Shown: positions 26,192 to 34,742, counted from the first letter of the stretch. The stretch is 64,000 nt of DNA from Candidatus Fluviicola riflensis (GCA_002243285.1 CP022585.1:3522641-3586640), one strand, 5' to 3'. The notes: a model not told the origin generated them from the letters alone. Program-made: numbers and translations.

Positions 26192-26887
26192 TTATAATTC
26201 CGCTTCTTCGATGAAAGTGATCCAGTCTTCAACAGACTTTGATGCTTCGATGTGATTGTTGCCTGAGGCGGTTCTGCGCAAAGCGATCAAGGTGCCGCCA
26301 CTGTTGAGTTTAGCGCCGAAATCGTAAGCAATGGAGCGAATATAGGTTCCTTTGCTGCAGGTGATTTCAAAATCAATTTCCGGAAATCGGCTGCTGTCGA
26401 TTTGAAAATCGGTGATTTCGATAGTGTTGGCTTTTAAAACAATTTCTTTTCCGGCACGGGCCAGGTCATACGCTCGTTTCCCATCGACTTGTTTGGCAGA
26501 AAAGATTGGCGGAACCTGCTGTTGCACTCCAATAAAAGAAGCTCGAACACTTTCCAGTAACTCGACAGTGATGTGTTCGGTTGGAAATGTTTCGTTGTAC
26601 TCTGTTTCGAGATCGTAAGAAGGAGTTGTTTTTCCCAGCAAAATGGTTCCCGTATAGGTTTTGGCGTCGCCTGTGAGGCCTTCGATAAGCTTGGTATGCT
26701 TCCCGATGCAAATTACCAGCAAACCTGTTGCCAGCGGATCAAGCGTTCCGGCATGACCCACTTTGAGTTTTTTCACACCCAAACGTTTGCGTAAGTGCCA
26801 GCGCAATTTATTTACGGCATCGAAGGAAGTCCAATGAAGCGGTTTGTCGACCAGAATGGTGCTGCCTTGGGCAAATTCAGTGAGCAT
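26192..26887 (-). CDS. truB: tRNA pseudouridine(55) synthase TruB
   Basis: 231 aa from ATG 26887; a TTG at 26896 in frame would add three residues and overlap uppP. The catalytic motif KVGHAGTLDPLATGLL places the nucleophile Asp at residue 50. VDKPLHWTSFDAV is the N-terminal TruB motif and ICSKGTYIRSIAYDFG-type residues (EITCSKGTYIRSIAYDFG) lie downstream. It isomerises U55 in the T-loop of tRNAs. The C-terminal PUA domain is reduced, giving a shorter protein than the E. coli enzyme, as is common in Bacteroidota. It lies directly after uppP in the ftsX-DUF3098-uppP-truB cluster. Confidence 0.95.
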   Translation of the reverse strand: MLTEFAQGSTILVDKPLHWTSFDAVNKLRWHLRKRLGVKKLKVGHAGTLDPLATGLLVICIGKHTKLIEGLTGDAKTYTGTILLGKTTPSYDLETEYNETFPTEHITVELLESVRASFIGVQQQVPPIFSAKQVDGKRAYDLARAGKEIVLKANTIEITDFQIDSSRFPEIDFEITCSKGTYIRSIAYDFGAKLNSGGTLIALRRTASGNNHIEASKSVEDWITFIEEAEL

Positions 26888-26888
26888 C

Positions 26889-27686
26889 TTAATCAACGAT
26901 TGCTAAGTCAACATTGCACATCAGCAATATCAATAAGGTTACACCAAGCACAATCCGGTAGTACCCAAAGAGTTTGAATCCGTGTTTGGTGAGCAGGCCG
27001 ATGAACAATTTAATAGCCAGAATTGCAACGATAAAGGCAACTACGTTTCCGAACACCAATACCGGAATGTTATCGAAAATCACGTCAGGCGTTTCTTTGT
27101 AAACATCATAAAGACTTTTTACTGTTGCGGCAAACATGGTTGGAACAGCCAGGAAAAAAGAGAATTCAGCCGCTGCCCTGCGTGTTAAACCTTGTGTTAA
27201 ACCACCAATGATGGTTGCAGCAGAGCGCGAAACTCCCGGAATCATGGCGATGCACTGAAAAATTCCGATTACAAAACCATTAACATAAGAAGGCTCTTTG
27301 GAACCGGAACGTTCGTTTCGTTGAAAGATCTTGTCGACAAACAACAAAATCACACCACCTATGATTAACGAAGTAGCTACCACCCAAACGTTTTCGAGCA
27401 AGGCATCGATGTGTTTTTTGGCTAGAAGTCCAACAATTGCCGTAGGGATAAACGCGATGAATAACTTGGCGTAAAACGACCATGTTTTCAAGAACGAACG
27501 GAAATAGATCACTACAACCGAAAGAATAGCGCCAAACTGAATGGCAACGGTAAATAATTTGGTGAAATCGTCATCGGCAATTCCCATGAGTGACGAACCG
27601 ATGATCATGTGTCCGGTAGATGAAACGGGTAAAAACTCCGTCAGCCCTTCAATGAGAGCAAGGATAAAAGCTTCGAACCAACTCAT
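26889..27686 (-). CDS. uppP: Undecaprenyl-diphosphatase UppP (BacA)
   Basis: 265 aa with about eight TM helices. The signature [15 protein letters not shown] near residue 13 and [16 protein letters not shown] near residue 155 hold the catalytic Glu, Ser, His and Arg of the BacA/UppP family. It dephosphorylates undecaprenyl pyrophosphate in the inner membrane, recycling the lipid carrier for cell wall synthesis, and confers basal bacitracin resistance. It is part of the ftsX-DUF3098-uppP-truB cluster, linking cell division and wall precursor recycling; the upstream DUF3098 gene ends 5 nt before its start. Confidence 0.96.
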
Positions 27687-27691
27687 GGAAA

Positions 27692-27937
27692 TTATTCTTC
27701 AGTCTTCGTTCCCGAAGGTTTTTTCATAATGCCGTAGAAGATCACCGCGTAGCCAATTACCACCAAAATAGGTGAAACGGTGATACGCATGGTGGAGAAC
27801 AACTCGTCCGCGTCAAACTTTTTCGGGTCATCCGATCCACCACCGATCATGAGGATAAAACCAAGAATATTAATCGCCAATCCGATGAGGATAAAACGCA
27901 TATTGTCTTTTTTGACAGGGAAATCGAATTTATTCAT
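27692..27937 (-). CDS. DUF3098 family small membrane protein
   Basis: 81 aa from ATG 27937 ([34 protein letters not shown]); the in-frame extension to 27973 overlaps ftsX coding DNA without need. Two TM helices (about 14-32 and 55-73) flank a short loop with [22 protein letters not shown], the conserved DUF3098 core. The family occurs almost only in Bacteroidota and usually sits between ftsX and uppP, as here, suggesting a role near the division/wall machinery. No function has been shown. It ends with a charged tail ([10 protein letters not shown]). Confidence 0.9.
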
Positions 27938-27959
27938 ACCGCTATTATGTGGGCTAAAA

Positions 27960-28847
27960 TTAATACAAATCATCCAATTTGGTACGCAAATATTTATTGA
28001 GCGCGAACCAAGTGGAAATAAGTGTCATTAAGGAACCGATTATCAGAATAGCTCCGTAAAGCATTCCGAGTTCCAGCATGGTTAATTCTATTTGCACCAC
28101 ATCCAACACATTGTTGAGGGCAAAAAAGAGCGTCATCAGCAGCGCCATACCGATTGTTCCGGCGATAATTCCCTGGAAAACGGCATTTCGCAAAAACGGA
28201 CGACGAATGAAACCGCCTGTTGCTCCTACCAATTGCATGGTTTTGATCGTAAATCGTTTTGAATACAATGCCAGGCGAATCGTATTGTTGATCATGGCAA
28301 TCGCTACGATAATCAGCAATCCGGCTATCGCCAAAAACAGGAATACAAATTGTTTGAAACCCAGGTTGACTTCTTCCAGGCTGGCGGCATCATAACTTAC
28401 TTCGTCGATCATTTCAGGATAGGCTTTCAGCAATTTATCCTTTAACTGAAGCATTCCGCTTTTGTTGGCAAAACTTGCTTTTGGCCGAAACGTAATCGAT
28501 GGTGGTATCGGGCTTTCACCTTCGTAAATGGCTAGAATTTCGCGGGTATTTTCATCCGATCCGCTAAAGGATTCAATGGCTCTTTCGGGTGAAACGTAAG
28601 TTACTTCCGAAAATTCATTCCACGATTTCAGTTCCTGTTCTACCTGCTTGATATCGGATTCGTTCCAGCTTGTTTTGAAAAACAAATCGACCTGCATGCT
28701 TTCTTTAGCCTGACGCTGAACGCTGTCCAAACCCATGATTCCGGCCAATACCAGCCCGATCATAAACAACACCAGTGAAATACCGATCACGGTTGACACG
28801 TAGCTGGTGCGCAATCCTTTTTTACTCGCTTTTTCTTTTGAGCTCAT
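27960..28847 (-). CDS. ftsX: Cell division protein FtsX-like permease
   Basis: 295 aa from ATG 28847 (MSSKEKASKKGLRTSYVSTVIGISLVLFMIG); upstream in-frame residues to 28865 have no support. Four TM helices in FtsX layout: one near 18-40, an extracytoplasmic domain of about 120 residues (DLFFKTSWNESDIKQVEQELKSW, TYVSPERAIESFSG), then three more in the C-terminal half (FLFLAIAGLLIIVAIAMINNTIRLALY..., MQLVGATGGFIRRPFL, MLYGAILIIGSLMTL). FtsEX couples ATP hydrolysis to septal peptidoglycan hydrolase activation. ftsE is not adjacent. It heads the DUF3098-uppP-truB cluster. Confidence 0.93.
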   Translation of the reverse strand: MSSKEKASKKGLRTSYVSTVIGISLVLFMIGLVLAGIMGLDSVQRQAKESMQVDLFFKTSWNESDIKQVEQELKSWNEFSEVTYVSPERAIESFSGSDENTREILAIYEGESPIPPSITFRPKASFANKSGMLQLKDKLLKAYPEMIDEVSYDAASLEEVNLGFKQFVFLFLAIAGLLIIVAIAMINNTIRLALYSKRFTIKTMQLVGATGGFIRRPFLRNAVFQGIIAGTIGMALLMTLFFALNNVLDVVQIELTMLELGMLYGAILIIGSLMTLISTWFALNKYLRTKLDDLY

Positions 28848-28874
28848 TGACACGAAAGTACACATTTTTGTTAT

Positions 28875-28899
28875 TTAGTGATGAGTGCTCAGTGGTTAG
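28875..28899 (+). repeat. Inverted flank of the DUF2971 gene, left
   Basis: This 25-mer begins TTAGTGAT and ends AGTGGTTAG. It reappears in reverse complement at 30252-30276 on the other side of the AT-rich DUF2971 gene, with 17 of 25 positions identical and the terminal blocks exact. Confidence 0.5.
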
Positions 28900-29038
28900 T
28901 TATTAGTGTGGAGTTGTTAGTTATTAAACCAAACTCCAACAGCTAATCAAAGCATTTCTAGATTGGAAAAGGTTATTTTTATACATTCACAACTATGCTC
29001 ATATTTAATCTGTTGTTTTACTAAGGGAAAATCCAGTT

Positions 29039-30205
29039 ATGAATTTTCAGAATAAACTTAAGGCCACTAATTTTGATTTTTTTGACAAACCATCTTCAAA
29101 CTTCCCCCCTTCTGATTACAGAAGTAGACACTTTAAAGGAAAATGGGTTCGTCATTATGTGAATAATCTCATTGAACTCCAATTAAGTAAGGGGTTTACT
29201 AGTTCTCAAGAAGATCTGTTTGGTCATAATCAAGAACATCTACCAAAACATTTGTACAAGTTCTTTAAGATCAACGATAGAAACATCAATTCGATACTAA
29301 GCGGTAATATCAAACTTTCTCAGACAAATAAATTTAATGATCCCTTCGATTGTCATTTGTTAGTTGAACAAGAAACTTATTTAAAGGATTACTTGCTTAA
29401 AGAGCTTAAGAATTCTAATAATGTAACTAAAGAGGGAGGAAAAGATAAATTGTCAGAGCAGGAATACTGGAAGATCTATTATTCTCAGACAACTGAAGCA
29501 AAATCTAGGAATATCTTTTCTCCTGGAATGGCATCCTTTCAAACAATCCTTTTTGAAATACAACAACAGAAATCTGATGAATTTTGGCTGACTATTAACC
29601 GAATTCAGGTTAAAGGTTCACAAGAATGTTCCAAAAAAACGAATCAACTAAGAAAAAACCAGTTATTAATCTCTTGTTTTTCTAAATTTCTCGAAGAGGA
29701 AGAAATGCTAATTAATAATCCAATGTGGGCCCATTACACTGATAATCATAAAGGCATTTGCATTCGATATAAAATTGATTCCAAAAGACAAGAGAAATCA
29801 ATTGTTTTAAACAACCTATTTCCGGTTCATTATACCTCAGTAGCCCCAAAGATATCTTCAAAAGAATTATTGAAGGAAAAAGATATATTGAATCTGAAAA
29901 ATCCAAAAATACTTAAGGCTGCATATAAAACCTTCCTTACCAAATCAATGTTTTGGAACTATGAGAAAGAATGGCGATTAGTTTTAGACGCAAAACTCTT
30001 AGAAAATAGAATTTCTGATCCGATTGAGTTTTTGGAAATTGACAAAATTTACTTGGGCCTCAATATAAATCAAATCTTAAAAGATAAAATATTGAAATAT
30101 TGTGATGAAAATGGAATAGAAGTATTGAAAACGAAAATGCGCAATGAAAAATTTCAATTAGATACTTTCCCCGTTAATGGTTCAAACTATAAGAGTAACA
30201 AGTAA
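29039..30205 (+). CDS. DUF2971 family protein, AT-rich, probably acquired
   Basis: 388 aa. The diagnostic core begins LYKFFKINDRNINSILSGNIKLSQTNKFNDPFDCHL near residue 75 (in DUF2971: LYKY-x-...L-LS-PxxFNDPFD). The later parts PMWAHYTDNHKGICIRYKID, FWNYEKEWRLVLD and EIDKIYLGLNI are the usual C-terminal blocks (WAHYAxxHxGxCI, KxxxWxYExEWR). The family is often found singly in genomes, sometimes near mobile or defence loci, and has no established activity; an NAD-processing or ADP-ribosyl-type fold has been suggested for similar proteins, but I cannot show this here. The gene is clearly more A/T-rich than its neighbours and is flanked by inverted repeats, consistent with horizontal gain. Confidence 0.88.
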   Translation: MNFQNKLKATNFDFFDKPSSNFPPSDYRSRHFKGKWVRHYVNNLIELQLSKGFTSSQEDLFGHNQEHLPKHLYKFFKINDRNINSILSGNIKLSQTNKFNDPFDCHLLVEQETYLKDYLLKELKNSNNVTKEGGKDKLSEQEYWKIYYSQTTEAKSRNIFSPGMASFQTILFEIQQQKSDEFWLTINRIQVKGSQECSKKTNQLRKNQLLISCFSKFLEEEEMLINNPMWAHYTDNHKGICIRYKIDSKRQEKSIVLNNLFPVHYTSVAPKISSKELLKEKDILNLKNPKILKAAYKTFLTKSMFWNYEKEWRLVLDAKLLENRISDPIEFLEIDKIYLGLNINQILKDKILKYCDENGIEVLKTKMRNEKFQLDTFPVNGSNYKSNK

Positions 30206-30251
30206 AAAAGAATGGCAGCCTATTGAGGTGCTTTAATCCTGTCAGTGTTCT

Positions 30252-30276
30252 CTAACCACTAATAACCAATCACTAA
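30252..30276 (-). repeat. Inverted flank of the DUF2971 gene, right
   Basis: Reverse-complement partner of 28875-28899. The two copies bracket the DUF2971 gene, about 47 nt past its stop. Confidence 0.5.
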
Positions 30277-30331
30277 CCATTATGAAAAAACATTTTAACA
30301 CAAATTATTACCATGGTAACTAAATTAATTC

Positions 30332-30339
30332 TACATTTG
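30332..30339 (+). promoter_or_regulatory. Possible -7 element of the YceI lipoprotein gene
   Basis: TACATTTG matches the Bacteroidota -7 consensus TAnnTTTG and lies 21 nt before the ATG at 30361. No clear -33 TTTG is present at the expected distance. Confidence 0.35.
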
Positions 30340-30360
30340 CTTCAAAATAAACAAACACTT

Positions 30361-30972
30361 ATGAAAAGAACGTATTTAATGTCTGCTGCCGTTGCATTGG
30401 TAGCATTTGCAATGACTGCTTGCAGCGGTTCAACAGAAGAAGGTCCTGTGACATACACATTGGATGCCGAAGCAACTGCTTTGGGTTGGAAAGGCGATCA
30501 CACAGACGGACACGGTCACAATGGTACCATTAAAATTTCAGAAGGAACGGTAGTTTACAATGGTGACAAATTCGAATCAGGGAATTTTTCGGTAGATATG
30601 TCTACAATTGCGGATGAAGATCTTCCTTCGCCAGACAGAGATACGTTGAATTCACATCTTTCTGGTCCTTACTTTTTCAACACTTCTGAATTCCCTGAAA
30701 CAAAAGTGACGATCAAATCGGTATCGGATAAAGACATCAAAGCGTCGATCAACGTAATGGGGAAAGACATGGATGTTACGATTCCTGTAAAAATCAAGAA
30801 AACAGCTGACAAGCTTACTGCAAAAGGTACATTCACGATCGATTTCGCCGACCTGAAAATGGGTGGTACACAGCCAGGAATGAATCCTGCAGATCCGACT
30901 GCCCATACAAATTCAACGGTTACATTTGATTTGAATTTAGTGATGAACGCTGAAGCTCCGGCTGCAGAATAA
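30361..30972 (+). CDS. YceI family lipoprotein
   Basis: 203 aa from ATG 30361 (the upstream in-frame ATG at 30313 has no coding logic). The signal peptide MKRTYLMSAAVALVAFAMTAC ends in a lipobox (FAMTAC), so a lipoprotein. The mature part is a YceI-type lipocalin barrel: TYTLDAEATALGWKGDHTDGHGHNG, FESGNFSVDMSTIADED, SHLSGPYFFNTSEFPETKVTIKSV, KDMDVTIPVKI and TFTIDFADLKM. YceI proteins bind isoprenoid or other long amphiphilic molecules in the periplasm. The family's isoprenoid-binding role fits with the carotenoid genes elsewhere in the window, but there is no direct link. A strong terminator follows. Confidence 0.93.
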   Translation: MKRTYLMSAAVALVAFAMTACSGSTEEGPVTYTLDAEATALGWKGDHTDGHGHNGTIKISEGTVVYNGDKFESGNFSVDMSTIADEDLPSPDRDTLNSHLSGPYFFNTSEFPETKVTIKSVSDKDIKASINVMGKDMDVTIPVKIKKTADKLTAKGTFTIDFADLKMGGTQPGMNPADPTAHTNSTVTFDLNLVMNAEAPAAE

Positions 30973-30993
30973 GAAATAACAAGTAGCAAAATG

Positions 30994-31028
30994 AACGCCT
31001 CGTTGTCTCAGGACGCGAGGCGTTTTTT
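30994..31028 (+). terminator. Intrinsic terminator of the YceI gene
   Basis: Perfect 9-bp G/C-rich stem (AACGCCTCG at 30994-31002, CGAGGCGTT at 31016-31024) with a 13-nt loop and a T-tract; 21 nt past the stop. A second small hairpin (CCCTCC/GGAGGG, 31060-31075) lies beyond. Confidence 0.9.
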
Positions 31029-31198
31029 GTTGTGTAAATTCAAGGCCACCTCCCTCGGTCCCTCCTCAAGGAGGGAAGCAGATTTCACTTCTTTCTGAGA
31101 GGTAAAATCTAACAATTTGAACTATTTTATCACAATTTCAATCCAACTCCAACGCGAAAACGATGAATTAATCCGTAATTTCGCGCAAAAATGATGCG

Positions 31199-32473
31199 AT
31201 GAAGGTTTTCAAATTCGGTGGCGCTTCTGTGAAAGACGCTCAGGCCGTTCGGAATGTTTCTCATATTCTGTCTCTTTTCACCCAAGACAAGTTGATTGTT
31301 GTAATATCCGCTATGGGGAAAACAACCAACTCGATGGAGGCAATTGTAGACGCACTGTGGAAACGCGACGAAAAGAAATACCAGGAACTCGTGGAAGAAC
31401 GCTATCAGTTTCACCTCAATATTGTGGGGGAATTGTTTCCCGAAGCGCATTTTTCGATTTACCACGAACTCGAAACAGTGTTTGATCGCTTGAAAAATCG
31501 CTATAATCAGCCGCTTTCGGATAATTTCAACTTTGAATACGACCAAATTGTTTCAATCGGCGAAGTGATTTCCACCATGATTGTGGAAGCATTCCTGAAA
31601 GAAGAAGGTCACTCCACGATGTGGATCGATTCGCGGAAATACATTCGCACCAATCATACGTATCGCGAGGGTGAAGTGGATTGGGGAAAAACCGAGACGA
31701 TCATCAAAGATCAGTTACTCCCTGAGTTCAAGCTAAAACGCATTGCTGTTACGCAAGGTTTTGTGGGACATACATCCGAAGGATTTACCACAACACTTGG
31801 CCGCGAAGGTTCGGATTTTAGTGCAGCCATTTATGCTTATTGCGCCGATGCGGAAAGCGTAACGATTTGGAAAGACGTTCCGGGGATGCTCAACGCCGAT
31901 CCGAAATGGTTTGACAACACAGTGAAACTGGATAAAATCTCTTTCAAAGAAGCTATTGAATTATCCTATTACGGAGCAACGGTGATTCACCCGAAAACGA
32001 TCAAACCATTGCAGAACAAAGGAATCGAATTGCACGTAAAATCATTTATCGATCCGAATGCTGAAGGAACAACGATCCAGGCTTCGGGCAATTATGATCA
32101 TCTGGTGCCGTCGTTTATTTTTAAAATGGACCAGGTATTGATGTCGTTTACACCAAAAGATTTCTCGTTTATCGTGGAACAAAACCTGGGCGATATTTTC
32201 CAATTGCTGGCGAAGCAAGGTGTGAAAATTAATCTGATGCAAAATTCGGCATTGAGTTTCTCGATTGTGTTTGATCGCTCGAAAATAGATCCGATGCAAT
32301 TAGTGGAATTGTTTAAAGGCCAATACGAGGTGCGCTATAACGAAGGATTGGAATTAGTGACGATTCGTCATTACGATCAGGCAACGATTGACCGCGTGAA
32401 TGTGAACAAGGATATTTTGGTGGAGCAAAGGACAAGACAGACGATCCGGATGGTGATGAAGGATTTGGGGTGA
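31199..32473 (+). CDS. Aspartate kinase (monofunctional, ACT-regulated)
   Basis: 424 aa. Starts MKVFKFGGASVKDA, the KFGG(A/T)S kinase motif, then VIVVISAMGKTTN, GFVGHTSEGFTTTLGREGSDFSAAIYAYC (FT-T-LGREGSDx) and KDVPGMLNADPKW. The last ~130 residues, DFSFIVEQNLGDIFQLLAKQGVKINLMQNSALSFSIVFD..., are a pair of ACT domains, so feedback regulation by an end product (lysine and/or threonine) is likely. It phosphorylates L-aspartate, the first step to lysine, threonine, methionine and diaminopimelate. There is no fused homoserine dehydrogenase. Two in-frame candidate starts lie within 8 nt; ATG 31199 gives the exact family N-terminus. Monocistronic, with an unusual palindrome downstream. Confidence 0.95.
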   Translation: MKVFKFGGASVKDAQAVRNVSHILSLFTQDKLIVVISAMGKTTNSMEAIVDALWKRDEKKYQELVEERYQFHLNIVGELFPEAHFSIYHELETVFDRLKNRYNQPLSDNFNFEYDQIVSIGEVISTMIVEAFLKEEGHSTMWIDSRKYIRTNHTYREGEVDWGKTETIIKDQLLPEFKLKRIAVTQGFVGHTSEGFTTTLGREGSDFSAAIYAYCADAESVTIWKDVPGMLNADPKWFDNTVKLDKISFKEAIELSYYGATVIHPKTIKPLQNKGIELHVKSFIDPNAEGTTIQASGNYDHLVPSFIFKMDQVLMSFTPKDFSFIVEQNLGDIFQLLAKQGVKINLMQNSALSFSIVFDRSKIDPMQLVELFKGQYEVRYNEGLELVTIRHYDQATIDRVNVNKDILVEQRTRQTIRMVMKDLG

Positions 32474-32531
32474 TTTGGATTCCAAGGCACCTTTTTGACC
32501 ATTATTTTCAAGTTTTTTAGAATAAATTTTT

Positions 32532-32587
32532 CGAATTCGATAATTTGAGTGTTCGCAATATTGCGAACACTCAAATTATCGAATTCG
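32532..32587. repeat. Perfect 56-nt palindrome between aspartate kinase and an ArsR-like gene
   Basis: The two 28-nt halves (32532-32559 and 32560-32587) are exact reverse complements with no loop. Each end is CGAATTCG and the centre is TTCGCAATATTGCGAA. The flanks are T-rich to the left and A-rich to the right, with no U-tract after either arm, so it is not a typical terminator. It starts 59 nt past the aspartate kinase stop and ends 91 nt before the next start. It may be an operator, a cruciform, or part of the palindrome family seen at 46031 and 49819. Confidence 0.9.
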
Positions 32588-32677
32588 CTTAAAAAAAATC
32601 GATTTTCCACCAAAAAAATCAAAATCCCTATTGCACCAAATGATCTTTTCACCTAACTTAAATAGAAAAATCATTTT

Positions 32678-32968
32678 ATGGGTGCTTCAAAAACCAGTCA
32701 ATACACACAAGAAATCAAAGATCTTTCACTTATTGCGAGAGCTCTCGGACATCCCGCAAGAGCTCAAATTATTTCAGTATTAAAATCACAACCATTTACG
32801 CGAAATACGGATTTAACGTCAATTCTTCAGTTGTCCAAATCAACTATATATGTGCACGTCTCAAAACTTGCTCAAGCTAATCTGGTCGAACTCGATTTCC
32901 ACCCCAATTGCTACCACATTACACTCGTTCCGGAACGTTTGGAGGAATTGAAAGAACTAATCGAATAA
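32678..32968 (+). CDS. Small ArsR-like winged-helix transcriptional regulator
   Basis: 96 aa, one wHTH domain: LSLIARALGHPARAQIISVLKSQP (helices 1-2), TRNTDLTSILQLSKSTIYVHVSKLAQANLVELDFHPNCYHITL (turn, recognition helix and wing). This is the ArsR pattern of (ALxxPxRxxIL)-x-(LS-ST-x-H-LxxL--A-LV). No metal-binding cysteine pair is present in the usual alpha3 or alpha5 sites, so the ligand is unknown. It is followed by a shared terminator and has no operon partner; the 56-nt palindrome 91 nt upstream is a candidate autoregulatory operator (inference). Confidence 0.85.
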   Translation: MGASKTSQYTQEIKDLSLIARALGHPARAQIISVLKSQPFTRNTDLTSILQLSKSTIYVHVSKLAQANLVELDFHPNCYHITLVPERLEELKELIE

Positions 32969-32982
32969 TTCAACATTCTAAA

Positions 32983-33025
32983 AAACAAAAACCTGCTCCC
33001 GAAAATCCGAAAGCAGGTTCATTCT
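32983..33025. terminator. Bidirectional intrinsic terminator
   Basis: 8-bp stem (AACCTGCT at 32990-32997, AGCAGGTT at 33012-33019) with a 14-nt loop. It has an A-rich left flank (U-tract for the minus-strand SRPBCC gene), while the right flank has only a short TTC ATTCTG, so it works best on the minus strand. Confidence 0.75.
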
Positions 33026-33036
33026 GTTTACAAAAC

Positions 33037-33543
33037 TTATTTCTTCAGCTTCGGAAGCAATTCGTCGAGACCTTCCATAGCCATAGACAAACCTTCTTTG
33101 AAACCCATTTGAATGATCGCTTCCAGTTGCGCCAAATCGGGATAGGTGATGTGGAATTCAACCTGGGTCAACTCTTCTCCTTTGTCAGTAAACGTTACAT
33201 TCCATTTCGATTGCGGCATGGATTTATCGATGTTTCCTTCAGCGTCGGCAAACGCGTCGAGTCCGGTGAATTTATGTTTTGGTTCGATGTTTTTATAATC
33301 GGCCCATGCCCAGTGCTCTTCACCTTCCGGACCTACCATGGCGTAATGCCAGTGTCCGCCTTCTTTGAAATCCATTGACTTCGTACGGGCTTTCCACGGT
33401 TTTGGCGCCCACCATTGGTCCAGGATTTCACTTTTTGTGTACGCGGCCCAAACAAGTGAACGGTCTGCCGCAAATTCTCTTTTTACGGTGATACTGTTGT
33501 TTTCTTTGTCAACAACAAAATCAAATGCTAAACTGATGCTCAT
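33037..33543 (-). CDS. SRPBCC (AHSA1-like) domain protein
   Basis: 168 aa from ATG 33543, which overlaps the ArsR gene stop by 4 nt; an upstream in-frame start at 33603 lies inside arsR. Contains [31 protein letters not shown], then [13 protein letters not shown] and the C-terminal helix [18 protein letters not shown], which are the AHSA1/START-like fold motifs. Such proteins bind hydrophobic ligands and are often encoded with an ArsR regulator that may sense the same ligand. The exact ligand is unknown. It forms a two-gene operon with the regulator. Confidence 0.92.
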   Translation of the reverse strand: MSISLAFDFVVDKENNSITVKREFAADRSLVWAAYTKSEILDQWWAPKPWKARTKSMDFKEGGHWHYAMVGPEGEEHWAWADYKNIEPKHKFTGLDAFADAEGNIDKSMPQSKWNVTFTDKGEELTQVEFHITYPDLAQLEAIIQMGFKEGLSMAMEGLDELLPKLKK

Positions 33544-33860
33544 TTTTTTGTGTTTTTGAGTGTTAATAATACGTCGTCGAGTTGGTTGAAACGACTTTCC
33601 CAAATCTGCTTGAATTGATCAAGCCATTTGTCAATTTCTTCCATTTTGGTTGCGTTGAGTTGATAATGAATTTCGCGGCCGCTTTGCTCCTGTTTTACCA
33701 ATTCGCACTCGGTAAGAATACGCAAGTGTTTGGAAACAGCTTGTCGAGTGGTGTCAAAATGCTCGGCAATCGCATTGGGTGTCATGGCCTGAACCGCTAT
33801 GAGCAAAATAATCGCTCTTCGCGTGGGATCTGCAATCGCTTGAAATACATCTCTTCTCAT
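33540..33860 (-). CDS. ArsR family transcriptional regulator (SRPBCC-paired)
   Basis: 106 aa. [21 protein letters not shown], then [48 protein letters not shown], is the standard ArsR winged helix with [11 protein letters not shown] as recognition helix and GREIHYQL as wing. The C-terminal extension ([25 protein letters not shown]) is a dimerisation helix common in the ArsR-SRPBCC type. No Cys metal site. Translationally coupled (ATGA) to the SRPBCC gene and probably autoregulates the pair. It starts 22 nt after the VOC gene stop... on the same strand, so the VOC gene lies upstream in the same direction. Confidence 0.93.
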   Translation of the reverse strand: MRRDVFQAIADPTRRAIILLIAVQAMTPNAIAEHFDTTRQAVSKHLRILTECELVKQEQSGREIHYQLNATKMEEIDKWLDQFKQIWESRFNQLDDVLLTLKNTKK

Positions 33861-33882
33861 TGTTGGTTTTTAAAATAAATTT

Positions 33883-34488
33883 CTATTTGAGTTCTGATAA
33901 AATCAATTTTTTCTGTTTCAGCGTATTTTTCATTGCCTTATCCCTAATTTTGGGGTCATCGCTATTAATAAGGGTAAAATATTCAACCGGAACTACTTGC
34001 CACGATAAACCATACTTGTCTTTACACCAGCCACACGAACTTTCTTCGCCACCATTAGCAGTCAATGCAGCCCAATAATAATCAACCTCTGCTTGGTCTT
34101 TGCAGTTAATGACAAACGAAACGGATTCATTAAATTTAAAAAATGGACCTGCAGCCAAAATACTTAATTCCATATCAGCAATTTCGATAATGGCTGTTTC
34201 AAAGTCGCCGCCACCTGCTTCTGGTGGATTTTTATATTTGCGATGCTCTTTCAACTTACCATCTTTAAATATTGATAAATAGTAATCCGCTACTGCTTTC
34301 GCATCCTTTGTCTCAACCCAAAGACAAGGAGTTATTTTTTGTTTAATCATATCAGTTTTGTATATCAACGTTTGATTAGCTGTTGTATCAATTTTACTTT
34401 TATCGTGGGTATTCTGTTGAGAATTCCCACAACCCGTTGCATTAACTATTATGAATGCAACCAAAATTTTAAGTCCATACTTTTTCAT
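33883..34488 (-). CDS. VOC/PhnB-like protein carrying a lipoprotein signal peptide
   Basis: 201 aa from ATG 34488 (MKKYGLKILVAFIIVNATGC), chosen because it gives a signal peptide with a lipobox (NATGC); ATG 34536 would bury it. After a ~30-residue linker the domain starts MIKQKITPCLWVETKDAKAVADYYLSIF, then FETAIIEIADMELSIL, FKFNESVSFVINCKDQAEVDYYW and SSCGWCKDKYGLSWQVVPVEYF, the PhnB/3-demethylubiquinone-methyltransferase-like VOC fold. VOC enzymes of this type are normally cytoplasmic, so membrane-anchored export is unusual. It precedes the arsR-SRPBCC pair on the same strand with a 22-nt gap, so it may be in the same transcript. Confidence 0.85.
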   Translation of the reverse strand: MKKYGLKILVAFIIVNATGCGNSQQNTHDKSKIDTTANQTLIYKTDMIKQKITPCLWVETKDAKAVADYYLSIFKDGKLKEHRKYKNPPEAGGGDFETAIIEIADMELSILAAGPFFKFNESVSFVINCKDQAEVDYYWAALTANGGEESSCGWCKDKYGLSWQVVPVEYFTLINSDDPKIRDKAMKNTLKQKKLILSELK

Positions 34489-34742
34489 AGCGCTATTTAA
34501 ATTTGATAGTAAAGTTTCTAATTCATTTAATATCATACTTCTCTTCTCAGTGTTGGTTTTATTTAATTACGCAACCGTTTGATTGCAAATATATGTGCAA
34601 CTATTCGGTTTCGCAAATTTATTTTGATTTTTTTTTGTTAAAACAGGGGGAACCCGATCAACGTGAAGCTGTAAGTTACTGACAAATAATAATCTATCTG
34701 ATTATTTATCAAATTTTAAGACTCATTATTTAATGACAAATC

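Noticed and set aside
32532..32587. Palindrome as a standard rho-independent terminator
   Set aside because: No T-tract follows either arm and there is no loop, so a simple terminator explanation was not adopted.
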